From NCBI RefSeq assembly GCF_900111245.1, contig NZ_FOGO01000002.1:574456-638455 (forward strand): DNA of 64,000 nucleotides, read 5' to 3'. Below, piece by piece: positions 31,677-40,039 of the stretch. The stretch is from Streptomyces qinglanensis (GTDB lineage Bacteria; Actinomycetota; Actinomycetes; Streptomycetales; Streptomycetaceae). The notes below the pieces were generated by a model that was not told the origin of the DNA, made no database searches, and saw only the letters and a program-made list of their open reading frames with translations. Each line of letters opens with the position of its first letter. Position 1 is the stretch's first letter. The position numbers and the translations under genes were made by a program.

Positions 31677-34600
31677 ATGGGCACGGAGCCGGGTGACGCG
31701 GCCGCGGGGCGGATGACCGAGGCCGGACGTGACCTGCTGGTACGGCTCATACGTCGATTCACCGACGAAGGAGTCGACCGCCACACCGCCGTCGGTCGGG
31801 TGATGCGGGCGGCCCGCCTCGACGAGCGACGGACGCAGGCACTGTACGAAGCCGTGGCGGCGGCTTCCGTCGCGGACGAACACGGTCGCCGGGCGGCGGA
31901 TTCCGAACGGGAGGAGGCGAGGTCTCGCGATCCGCGGACGGAACCCGGAGAGCTGCCCGGTCGATCGGACCCGCACTTTCCCGAGGCGGAAGCGGAGCTC
32001 CCCGGTCCCGTCTCCTCCCGCACTGTCCCGGACTTCGACGCCACGGACAGCGCACGGCGCGCCGCTCGTGCCCTGCTGGAGGTCGACCGGAGGCTGGCCC
32101 GGCCGGGGCGGGTGCTGAAGGCCGAGGAGGAGGTGGGTCTCTGTCTCCTGTTCCGGGGATCGAGAGGAGCCTCGGAGTCGCTGCCGGAGGGGTATGCGGC
32201 GACGCTCCCCCGGGGCGGCGAGGCGTATCGGGCCATGAGCGCGATGGTCGCCCACAATCAGCGGCTCGTGCACAAGACCCTGATCGGCATGGGGTATCCG
32301 GCCAAGATCTCCATGTACGAAGATCTCGCGCAGTGGGGCGTGATCGGATTGATCCGGGCCGTGGAGAAATTCGACATCACCAGGGGCAACAAGTTCTCCA
32401 CCTACGCGACCTGGTGGATCCGGCAGGCGATTTCCCGGGCCGTCGCGAACGAAGGGTCTCTCATCCGCTTCCCTGTTCACGTCTGGGAAGACCTGAACAG
32501 GCTGCGAAAGGCGGAGCGGGCCGCACTGGAACGGGGCGGGATCCCCGACGTGGACGATCTGGCCCTGGCGTGCGAGCTGGCTCCGGAAAAGGTGAAGCGG
32601 TACCTTCCCCTGCTGCACCGGCCGGTCCTGTCGCTGGATCAACCGGTGGGCGCGAACATCTCCCTCGGGGAACTCGTCGTCGACGAGTACGGCAGGGTAC
32701 CGGGACCGGAACAGGTGCTGCAGCACGAGTTCGTCCGCGAAGAACTGTTCCAGCTCTTCGACGCCTGTGATTTCACGGAGCGCACTCGCGAGATCCTGAA
32801 GCTGCGCCACGGCTTCGTCGACGGGGAGAGCTGGACGCTGGACGAGATCGGCAGAAAGCTCGGAGTCACGCGGGAAAGAATCCGCCAGTTGGAGAAGCGT
32901 GCCCTGGAACAGCTCCGTACCTGTGTGTACGAGCAGCCGCAGGAGGGCGGTGTCCCGCGGCAGGACGTGAAGATCGTCCGTAGCGGCAGGGAAATGATCG
33001 TCGTGAGGTCCGGATCGCACCGCCTTCCGCGGAGGCGGAGACCCACGCGTGGCGCCAGGTCCGGGGATGGCCGTCAGGTCCACAGACCGGATACGACGAA
33101 CGGGTCCGACGGGAGAGAAGAGCGGGTGGCCTCGAACGAGACGGAATTCGGCCAGTGGTTGGCCGAGCGTATGCAGCTGCACAGGATGGACGAAGTCGCA
33201 CTCGCGGGCCGCCTGGGGGTGACGCGCGCTCTGATCGAGGCGTGGCTCGCGCATCGCTCCGAGCCCCGGGAAGAACATGCGTCGGCGCTGCGGGAGGTGT
33301 TCGGGGAGACGGGCGAAGCCGGGCAGACGTCACCGGCGGATACTCGGCCACGGGGCGGAAGCACCGGGACGCCGACTGTCTGGTACCACCGTCCCGGACA
33401 TGACGACGGCGGGCGCGAGTTCGGCAACGCCGCCGCCTTCGCCTTCGAGGCCGATCTGGAGGTGCTGGCCCGAGAGGCCACGCAGAACAGCCTCGACGAG
33501 CGGGACAGGTCGAACGACCGGCCGGTCGGCGTCCGTTACACACTCCATGAACTCACCGGCGAAGCACTGGCCCGGTTCCGAACGGCCATCCGCTGGCCCG
33601 ACCTCCGCCCCCACTTCGAGGCGGCCGCCGCCCAGGACCAGAAGGTCGGACGTGTCATCGGCGCCGGCCTGCGCGACATGACCGAGCGGGATCGGCTGGT
33701 ACTGCTTCGCGTCGACGACTACAACGCCAACGGGCTGACCGGCGACGACTACGAGGACGGGCGATTCGCCGCAGTGGTGCGTCGACAACTGGACAGCCGC
33801 AAGTCGGACACGTCGGCCGGCGGATCCTACGGTCTCGGAAAGGCCACGCTGTGGGCCACCAGCCGGCTGGGCCTCGTCCTCGTGAACTCCACGCTCTCCC
33901 GACCGCACGAGGGACGGACGGAGCGCCGGGTGATCGGACGCCTCGATCTGCCGTGGCGGGAGGTGGCGGGCCGGAGGTACGCCGGGCCCGCCTGGCTGGG
34001 GCTGCCGGACGCCGAGGCGGAGAATCCCGAGGTCGTCCGCTCCTGGTGGGCCGACGAGACGACGGTCGCAGACCTGCATCTCACCCGCGAGGACGCTGCT
34101 CCCGGCACGTCCTTCCTGATCGTCGGAGCGCACGACGTGGCCAGTCTCGAGGCCGGCCGGTCCCAGGAGGGCGATGTCGGTGACGACGAGGACAGTCTGG
34201 AGCGCATGCACCAGCGGCTGGTCCGGGCGCTGGGCCGCAACTTCTGGGCCGCGATGACGGGGGGAGGCGAGCGGCAGCCCCTGCTGGAGGCATCGGTGCG
34301 GACGCTGCGCAACGGCGTGGAACACATCGCGGAGGAGCGGGTCGATCCACATCGTCACCAACCCGCCCGCTCACGTGCTCTCGAGGCGTTCCTGAGCGGC
34401 GGCACAGTGGAGCGCCTCACGGAGGCGGGACAGGTGGCGTGCGTGACCGTGCCGTTGAAGCTGCCCGCGCGGGACGGTCTTCCGGAAACGGCGGGTGAGC
34501 ACCGGGCGGTGCTCCTGGTGACGGAGGCGTCGGACGCGGACGGCAGAATCAACCAGGTGACCGCGCTGCGCGGCAACCGGATGACGGTGAAGACGAGTTC

Positions 34601-35273
34601 GGTCCCCGGCCTCCCGGTGGGGACCAACCCCTTCCAGGCGGTGCTCCTCGCCGGACGTGCGGCCGGGGACGACGCACCGTTCGCGGCCGCCGCCGAGGAG
34701 TTCCTGCGGTCCTCCGAGCCTCCCGAGCACAACAAGTGGGGGCAGACGGAAGAGCTGAGGCTGCGCTACATGCCCTCGGCGCATCGACGTGTCGCCGCCC
34801 TGACGACCGAGACGAACCGGGCCGTCCACGCTCTGGTGGCGGTCCCCGAGGAGAAGAAGCCGCGCGGCACGAAGAAGGTCGGCAACCGGCTCAAGCTCTC
34901 GGGCAAGGGCCGACGAACCGTCAAGCCCAAGGGACCGACGGCGCCCCCGGAGCTGGACGAACTGCAGGCGGTCAGCGCCTCCTCCGGTGCGTGGGAGGTC
35001 ACCGGCGAGGTCAAGGTGCCCTCGATCGGCGGGCCCTGGCACATGAACCCCGTCGCCAAGCTGGAGGTCCGATCCGGACCCCGGCCTGTGGTCAAGTGGG
35101 CCGAGCTCGTCGCCGTCAGCAACTGTGAGGTGGTCGACGGGGTGCTGCGCTTCACGCCGGGCGCCCGTCGGGCCGTCTTCAAAGGGGTCACCGATGTGTC
35201 CACGCAATCCACGCGGGCCGCGCTGACCAGCCTCGTCGTCGAACTCCAGGAGAGCAAGGAGAGCATCGCGTGA
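31677..35273 (+). CDS. Fusion of primary-type sigma-70 factor, HTH and GHKL ATPase
   Basis: 1198 residues in one open frame. Residues about 180-420 are a sigma-70 core of the RpoD/HrdB type: MYEDLAQWGVIGLIRAVEKF (from 213), KFSTYATWWIRQ (239-250, promoter melting and -10 recognition), and the region-4 helix TRERIRQLEKRALEQLR (about 398-414, -35 recognition). Basic linker 430-485, then an HTH-like segment 491-545 (LAGRLGVTRALIEAWLAH). Residues about 565-900 are a GHKL ATPase: N box EATQN (600-604), Asp680-Asp681 in VDDYNANG, and GGSYGLGKATLW (715-726) as the ATP lid. The last 300 residues are unassigned. A GTG at 33126 could start an internal ATPase-only product. Stop overlaps the next GTG. 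I know of no described protein with this architecture. Confidence 0.85.
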   Translation: MGTEPGDAAAGRMTEAGRDLLVRLIRRFTDEGVDRHTAVGRVMRAARLDERRTQALYEAVAAASVADEHGRRAADSEREEARSRDPRTEPGELPGRSDPHFPEAEAELPGPVSSRTVPDFDATDSARRAARALLEVDRRLARPGRVLKAEEEVGLCLLFRGSRGASESLPEGYAATLPRGGEAYRAMSAMVAHNQRLVHKTLIGMGYPAKISMYEDLAQWGVIGLIRAVEKFDITRGNKFSTYATWWIRQAISRAVANEGSLIRFPVHVWEDLNRLRKAERAALERGGIPDVDDLALACELAPEKVKRYLPLLHRPVLSLDQPVGANISLGELVVDEYGRVPGPEQVLQHEFVREELFQLFDACDFTERTREILKLRHGFVDGESWTLDEIGRKLGVTRERIRQLEKRALEQLRTCVYEQPQEGGVPRQDVKIVRSGREMIVVRSGSHRLPRRRRPTRGARSGDGRQVHRPDTTNGSDGREERVASNETEFGQWLAERMQLHRMDEVALAGRLGVTRALIEAWLAHRSEPREEHASALREVFGETGEAGQTSPADTRPRGGSTGTPTVWYHRPGHDDGGREFGNAAAFAFEADLEVLAREATQNSLDERDRSNDRPVGVRYTLHELTGEALARFRTAIRWPDLRPHFEAAAAQDQKVGRVIGAGLRDMTERDRLVLLRVDDYNANGLTGDDYEDGRFAAVVRRQLDSRKSDTSAGGSYGLGKATLWATSRLGLVLVNSTLSRPHEGRTERRVIGRLDLPWREVAGRRYAGPAWLGLPDAEAENPEVVRSWWADETTVADLHLTREDAAPGTSFLIVGAHDVASLEAGRSQEGDVGDDEDSLERMHQRLVRALGRNFWAAMTGGGERQPLLEASVRTLRNGVEHIAEERVDPHRHQPARSRALEAFLSGGTVERLTEAGQVACVTVPLKLPARDGLPETAGEHRAVLLVTEASDADGRINQVTALRGNRMTVKTSSVPGLPVGTNPFQAVLLAGRAAGDDAPFAAAAEEFLRSSEPPEHNKWGQTEELRLRYMPSAHRRVAALTTETNRAVHALVAVPEEKKPRGTKKVGNRLKLSGKGRRTVKPKGPTAPPELDELQAVSASSGAWEVTGEVKVPSIGGPWHMNPVAKLEVRSGPRPVVKWAELVAVSNCEVVDGVLRFTPGARRAVFKGVTDVSTQSTRAALTSLVVELQESKESIA

Positions 35274-36262
35274 GGGCGTATCCCTACCCTCGACCCACCG
35301 GTGAGGTGACTGCACGCGTCACAGCGGTACGGCTCCGTGGTCCCGGGGACTCCCGCGAGCAGTTGGACTCCAAGGCGCACTCGGTCGTCGATCAGGTCGT
35401 GGCGCTCGGCATGGCCGAACGCGCCGACTGGCGGACCGCACGGCTGTCCCTGGGCGTGACCGTCCCCGTCCGTGAGCTCGACAGGAAGGGCCACTGGTCC
35501 GACGTCGCCGTCGTCGCGGTGCTGACCGAGGGAGCCACCAACGCGCGCACCGTGTCCAGGCTGCAGCCGGCTGCGGAGGCGAGCGGGGAGTGGGTCGGGG
35601 AGATCGAACTCGACCGGGACGACCACCTGGACCGGGCGTCGCTCGTCGTGTACGTGGTCGCCACCGTCGGTGGGGTGTCCGGACGGATCATCGCCTGTAC
35701 CGAGCGCGAGTGGCTGATCGACATGACAGCCGATGCTCCCCGCAGGGATCGTGAACTGGACGTCACCGCGGTCAGCTTCGCGCGGGGCGCCGAGTGGTTG
35801 CGCGACTTCCGGGACGCGCCATGGGTCGTGGACACCTCGGGGCGCATTCCGGCCGTCCGCCTGAACTCGGACTTCGAGGGCCTCATGCGGCTCGTGGAAG
35901 CCGAGGGCACGAAGACGGAGAAGGTCTTCGGAAGGTTGTTGATGGCCCAGGTGTGCGCCGATGCGTGGGTCGCGGTCTTCCACACGGCGATCGGGGATCT
36001 GGAGATCGAGGACGACGGGACGCCGCTCTTCCCCGCGGACTGGCGCGGTGCCGTACTCAGGGAGATGCTCCCGGACGTCCTTCCCGGGCGGTCGGAGGAG
36101 GACGCGCTGCGGGAAGTGCACCGCCGCCGCATCGGCGAGGGGAGTTGGACGGACCTGCAGCCACGCATCCAGTACGCTGCCGCCCGCCGTGCCGAGGTCC
36201 CGAAGGAGTTGGCCGACAGCGTCCGCGACATCGCACGACTCGACCAGGAGACCCCCGCGTGA
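35270..36262 (+). CDS. Uncharacterised island protein, coupled to sigma-GHKL
   Basis: 330 residues, GTG start overlapping the preceding TGA (GTGA). Soluble, mixed alpha/beta composition, no transmembrane segment, no Walker or nuclease motif that I can recognise. The N-terminal half is beta-rich and basic to neutral (TARVTAVRLRG, ARLSLGVTVPVREL); the C-terminal half is helical and acidic (EGLMRLVEAEGTKTEKVFG). Strict coupling suggests it is made in fixed ratio with the ATPase and may form a complex with it. Confidence 0.82.
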   Translation: MRAYPYPRPTGEVTARVTAVRLRGPGDSREQLDSKAHSVVDQVVALGMAERADWRTARLSLGVTVPVRELDRKGHWSDVAVVAVLTEGATNARTVSRLQPAAEASGEWVGEIELDRDDHLDRASLVVYVVATVGGVSGRIIACTEREWLIDMTADAPRRDRELDVTAVSFARGAEWLRDFRDAPWVVDTSGRIPAVRLNSDFEGLMRLVEAEGTKTEKVFGRLLMAQVCADAWVAVFHTAIGDLEIEDDGTPLFPADWRGAVLREMLPDVLPGRSEEDALREVHRRRIGEGSWTDLQPRIQYAAARRAEVPKELADSVRDIARLDQETPA

Positions 36263-37146
36263 CTTCCCGCCCCGAACACCTGCCGGAACAGCTCGCTCTG
36301 CTCTCCGACGTACATGCCGCCGAACATCTCACCGCAGGAGTGCTCGAAGGACGGGAGGACATCCCGTCCATCGCGCTGAACAAGGTCGCCGAACCGATGC
36401 CGAGCGACGATCCGCGCTGGCGGCTGCACCGGGTCCGGGACCTGATCGACGACGCGCTGAGCCGGTTCCGGGGCGAGCGCCCCACGGCGGCGGACGCATG
36501 GTTGGCTCCACGCCTCCACGAGACGCTGCGCATGACCCGCAAGGAGGCCGCCGACAAGCAGTTCTGGACGTACCTGGCAGTCGGCGTGGCCCCGGACTAC
36601 GTCGTCTGGCGGCACCTGTCGGATCCGCACAGGAGCGATTCCCGAGCACGGGTGGCGCGCGACAGGTTCGTCGGCCCGCACTACAAGCAGGCGTTCGCCC
36701 GACTCTGGTGGGCGGCCGAACTCTTCCGGGACGGCTCGGACTACCGCCCCGCGGTGGCGACATGCGGAAGCCAGGACATGCTCAACTCGGCCCTCCGGCT
36801 CGATGTCGTCGATCACCGTCCCACGGCACTGGCCCTGGTCGGGCTGTTGGAACGGGGGACGGTCCGCACCGGGCGGGAGGTGAACGCGTTGACGTCCGCG
36901 GTCAACGCCGCCGCGGCGACCTTGATGTACGACGTCCTCGCTCCTGATGCGGAGCGCGACGGAGAGCCGCTGCGCGACTGGATCGCGGGAGCCGGATCAG
37001 CGCTGCCGTCACCCAGGGACCAGCTGCCGGAGGGCCCGGAGGAGCAGCCCGCGCAGCCGGAGGCGGTCGAGATCCTGGTGGGTCATTTCGCCGAGCTCTT
37101 CGCGGAGGCACCTGTCAGGGGGAGGGCTCCGCACGAGGACGAATGA
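36259..37146 (+). CDS. Uncharacterised island protein, possibly DUF6339-like
   Basis: 295 residues, GTG start overlapping the previous TGA (GTGA). Helical and rich in aromatics in the middle (KQFWTYLAVGVAPDYVVWRH, YKQAFARLWWAAELF). The pattern FW-Y-L followed by Y-V-xxR and a WW-AAE helix reminds me of DUF6339 proteins of defence neighbourhoods, but I cannot confirm it. The C-terminus is Pro/Glu-rich. Its 3' end overlaps the convergent methyltransferase gene by 32 bp. Confidence 0.8.
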   Translation: MTSRPEHLPEQLALLSDVHAAEHLTAGVLEGREDIPSIALNKVAEPMPSDDPRWRLHRVRDLIDDALSRFRGERPTAADAWLAPRLHETLRMTRKEAADKQFWTYLAVGVAPDYVVWRHLSDPHRSDSRARVARDRFVGPHYKQAFARLWWAAELFRDGSDYRPAVATCGSQDMLNSALRLDVVDHRPTALALVGLLERGTVRTGREVNALTSAVNAAAATLMYDVLAPDAERDGEPLRDWIAGAGSALPSPRDQLPEGPEEQPAQPEAVEILVGHFAELFAEAPVRGRAPHEDE

Positions 37147-38428
37147 CCCTGTGGGAGTCGGGAGGGCATTGACTCCGATCGCCGCACCCGAGCCGGCGCA
37201 GCTCTTCCGTGGTCGTCCGGGGCACGTCGGGCCAGGTGCCGGCGGCCGCCAACTCGTCCTCGGAGGGCGCCGCTCCGCGCAAGGCATGACCGAGCACGTG
37301 CATGCCCAGGCGCGGAGGCACCGCATTGCCGACCTGCTGGGCCCGGTCGTTCCCCGACCAGGGGAAGTTGTGCGGGAAGGTCTGGAGCACACCCGACTCG
37401 GGGATGGTGAAGCGGTCCCACTTCTCGGCCTCGTACTCCGCGAGGCTCCTGTACACCTTGTTCCGGGAGATCTTCCCCGTGACGGTGAAGGCGGGCTCGG
37501 CGGAGGAGCGGCGGCCGCGGTTCCTGGGATCGCCTCCGGAACCGTAGTTGGAGACGACGAAGAATTTCATGTCGTCGTCCGTGCGGAGTCGCGACACGTC
37601 CACCGGCGAGCCCTCGGCCCGGCTCGCCGTGTCGAGGGCCTCTCCCATGGAGATCCAGGGCTGCTCGGTGCCCGGGACCGCCGCCTCCGTCGGGAGCATG
37701 TCCGGCTGCGCGAGAGTGCGCCTGCCGCGCAGCACGTCGAAGGGCCGGTGGGTCGCCTTCGGCGGTCGGACGGCTCCGGCACCGGGCAGTCGGGCGACGA
37801 GCACGGCGCGCTTCCGGGTCTGCGGCACGCCGAACTGCTCCGTCTTCAGCTTCCAGCATTCGGCCTCGTACTTGACGCCCCTGAGCCTCCCCTCGCCGCC
37901 GCGCAGGAGTTTCGCGTAGACCTCCCAGAGGGGCAGGACCTCGGGGACCTGCTCCAGAACGATCACCTTGTAGGGATCACGACCGTCGGTCTCGATGGCC
38001 TTCAGGAGCCAGCGCAACGGCTCCAGCACCAGTGCGGTACGGGGATCGCCCAGGGAGTGCAGGTCCCGGTCGATCCCGGCTTCGTCCTCCCCCTCCACGA
38101 GGCGGTGGATGAACTCCTTCACCGTGTCCAGCGCCCGCCGCCCGGCGCCGTTGCCCGCGACCGAGAAGGACTGACAGGGCGGCCCACCGGCGAGGACGTC
38201 GACCGATGCGGGGATCTCCTGGAAGCGGGTCTCGCGCATGACGCTCACATCGGCGTGGATCGTCGGCAGGCCGGCTGCGTACCGTGTCTCGCAGGCGTTC
38301 CGGTCCCACTCGATCCCCACGCTCTTGAAGCCCAGGAAGTGTGCGGCCACGTCGAGGCCGCCGGGACCCGCGAAGAGGTCCAGAATGCGGACTCCGTCGA
38401 GATGGTCCTGTGCGCCGGGGCTGGTCAT
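37115..38428 (-). CDS. dcm: DNA (cytosine-5) methyltransferase, intact catalytic site
   Basis: 437 residues. All C5-methyltransferase landmarks are present: motif I ILDLFAGPGGLD, motif IV GGPPCQSFS with catalytic Cys85, motif VI VLEQVP (Glu159; EQV rather than the usual ENV), motif VIII QTRKRAVLVA, and motif X QQVGNAVPP. The target-recognition region (about 230-340) is of normal size, so it should methylate a specific sequence. The ATG overlaps the stop of the second methyltransferase gene (ATGA). It likely protects self DNA from the island's nucleases. Confidence 0.92.
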   Translation of the reverse strand: MTSPGAQDHLDGVRILDLFAGPGGLDVAAHFLGFKSVGIEWDRNACETRYAAGLPTIHADVSVMRETRFQEIPASVDVLAGGPPCQSFSVAGNGAGRRALDTVKEFIHRLVEGEDEAGIDRDLHSLGDPRTALVLEPLRWLLKAIETDGRDPYKVIVLEQVPEVLPLWEVYAKLLRGGEGRLRGVKYEAECWKLKTEQFGVPQTRKRAVLVARLPGAGAVRPPKATHRPFDVLRGRRTLAQPDMLPTEAAVPGTEQPWISMGEALDTASRAEGSPVDVSRLRTDDDMKFFVVSNYGSGGDPRNRGRRSSAEPAFTVTGKISRNKVYRSLAEYEAEKWDRFTIPESGVLQTFPHNFPWSGNDRAQQVGNAVPPRLGMHVLGHALRGAAPSEDELAAAGTWPDVPRTTTEELRRLGCGDRSQCPPDSHRVIRPRAEPSP

Positions 38429-39429
38429 GGGGTCGAAGTGTATCCGTCGGCCGGACCGGAGGCGTTCAGTGCGGCTCCGATCGCCGCCCCGAGCGCCTCG
38501 CCCACCGGCGGCGGGGAAGCGTGCCCGATCTGGCGATAACGGGCCGTCTTCCTCCCGGTGAACGTCCAGTCGGACGGGAAGCCCTGCAGCAGAGCGGCCT
38601 GCTCCGTGGTGAGCCTGACCATTCCGTGTCGTCCCGCTTCCGGGACCCAGCGGAAGTCCGGACCGGGGACGCTGTCGGCCACGGTGCCACCGTCGACCCC
38701 CATGCGGGCCCATGCCTTCTTCGTCCCTGTCGGCCCCAGGTCCGCACCCCCACGTCTGTCCGATCCGCCCACGAGCGTCGGGGCCACGCTGCCCGCCTGT
38801 GCTGCCCATCGGTCGGCTTCCGGCCATCCGCCCGTGGCCATCGAGCGGCCCAGCGCGCGGCCCACCGACAGATGCTCGTGCACGGTCGGCTCCGGCGGAC
38901 GGAACTCCTCGAAGTACTCCTTCCGGAGCGCGACGAGCAGTCCCTGTCTCCGGACCTGCGGCACCCCGAAGTCCGCAGCGTTCAGGACGAACCATCGGAA
39001 GCGGTAGCCGAGATGCTCCAGCTCCCTGCGGACGAAGTCGCGGACGGACTCGAAGTCCGCCGCGTCGACCAGCTCCGGCACGTTCTCGATGAGCAGAGCC
39101 CGGGGCCGCACGGCGTGTGCCAGGTAGAGGGTCGCCTCCAGCAGGCGCAGTTCGGCCTCGGTGTCGGTGCGCGCCACGGTCGCGGCGGACTTCACGCGGG
39201 GCAGGCCCGCCGCGAGCAGGTCCACGTCGTAGATGTCTCGATGCCGGGAAGGGGAGAAGTCCAGCAGATCCGCTTCCAGGACGTGCCATGCCGGGCGATT
39301 CGTGCGCAGCGTCCCACAGGCCGCGGGTTTGTTGTCCAGGAGCAGTACGGGTTCGAAGCCGGCGGCTTCCAGCCCGAGGGACAGCCCACCCGCTCCCGCG
39401 CACACGTCGACGCATCGGAGTCCGCTCAT
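38425..39429 (-). CDS. DNA cytosine methyltransferase homologue with degraded catalytic motif
   Basis: 334 residues. Motif I (CVDVCAGAGGLSLGL), motif VI (LLIENVPEL), motif VIII (GVPQVRRQGLLVAL) and a motif X variant (RYRQIGHASPPPV) are kept. Motif IV, normally GGPPCQ, reads AGLPRV (residues 74-79), so Arg78 replaces the catalytic Cys. The protein cannot use the standard covalent mechanism, though it could still bind SAM and DNA or act as a specificity partner of the coupled active enzyme. There is no frameshift and codon use is normal, arguing against simple decay. Confidence 0.88.
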   Translation of the reverse strand: MSGLRCVDVCAGAGGLSLGLEAAGFEPVLLLDNKPAACGTLRTNRPAWHVLEADLLDFSPSRHRDIYDVDLLAAGLPRVKSAATVARTDTEAELRLLEATLYLAHAVRPRALLIENVPELVDAADFESVRDFVRRELEHLGYRFRWFVLNAADFGVPQVRRQGLLVALRKEYFEEFRPPEPTVHEHLSVGRALGRSMATGGWPEADRWAAQAGSVAPTLVGGSDRRGGADLGPTGTKKAWARMGVDGGTVADSVPGPDFRWVPEAGRHGMVRLTTEQAALLQGFPSDWTFTGRKTARYRQIGHASPPPVGEALGAAIGAALNASGPADGYTSTP

Positions 39430-39442
39430 CGGTCCCGTCCTG

Positions 39443-39880
39443 TCACCGTGGCTTCCTTCTGGTTTCCTTCTCCCGTTCGACCGCTCCGGCCACCAGACGC
39501 ATGACGACTTCCGGCGACTCGTGTTCCCAGAAGCGCATGACCGTCCAGCCCTCGGCCCTCAGCTGCGCGTTCGTCTCCTGGTCCCGCTCGACATTGCGGG
39601 CCAGTTTCCGGCGCCACCATTCCGCGTTCGCCTTGGGGCTGGTGGCGTGCTCCGGGCAGCCGTGCCAGAAGCAGCCGTCGATGAGCACGGCCAGCTTCGC
39701 CCGGGTGAACGCGATGTCGATCTTGCGCCTGCGCATGCCCGGTACCGGAAAGTGGGTCCGGTAGCGGTAGCCGGCGGCATGGAGAAGCCGGCGCACCGCC
39801 CGTTCGGCGCCCGTGTCCTGGCTGGCCTGCCGGCTCATCCTGACCGAGACGACGTCGCTGGAGGGAGGTGCGGCATCCAT
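39443..39880 (-). CDS. vsr: Very short patch repair (Vsr) endonuclease
   Basis: 145 residues, the usual Vsr length. Visible: basic RRKIDIAFTRAKLAVLIDG with catalytic Asp55, FWHGCPEH (zinc and catalytic His region), WWRRKLARNVERD, and WTVMRFWEHE. Vsr nicks at T:G mismatches arising from deamination of 5-methylcytosine, so it prevents mutation at sites methylated by the partner enzyme. It is the first gene of the vsr-methyltransferase-methyltransferase operon, 13 bp ahead of the next gene, with GGAGG before its ATG. Confidence 0.93.
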   Translation of the reverse strand: MDAAPPSSDVVSVRMSRQASQDTGAERAVRRLLHAAGYRYRTHFPVPGMRRRKIDIAFTRAKLAVLIDGCFWHGCPEHATSPKANAEWWRRKLARNVERDQETNAQLRAEGWTVMRFWEHESPEVVMRLVAGAVEREKETRRKPR

Positions 39881-39970
39881 TCCTCCATTGTCCTCCTTCT
39901 CGAATCGTCACCGGGCGCGGACGGAGGACGATGCCGGGTCGCCCCTCGGACCACTCCCGTCCTGGGGCGA

Positions 39971-39990
39971 AGGTGCGCCGGCCTGCACCT
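39971..39990 (-). terminator. Weak hairpin between the PrsW gene and vsr
   Basis: AGGTGC pairs with GCACCT around an eight-base loop, 50 bases past the stop of the PrsW-like gene. Six base pairs only, so the call is tentative. Confidence 0.35.
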
Positions 39991-40039
39991 CGGACGAGGG
40001 GGTGGCACGTCGGCCGAGCAATCGGTCCGGACCTGCGGC

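Noticed and set aside
31677..35273. Frameshifted or artefactual joining of two separate genes
   Set aside because: No stop codon, shift in codon bias or loss of motif spacing appears at the junction; the linker is basic and hydrophilic as expected between domains. Only resequencing can fully exclude it.
23715..39880. Canonical DISARM (class 1 or 2)
   Set aside because: No DrmC phospholipase-D protein, no SNF2 DrmD, no adenine methyltransferase and no recognisable DrmE; extra sigma-GHKL, NERD-SF1 and Vsr genes are present.
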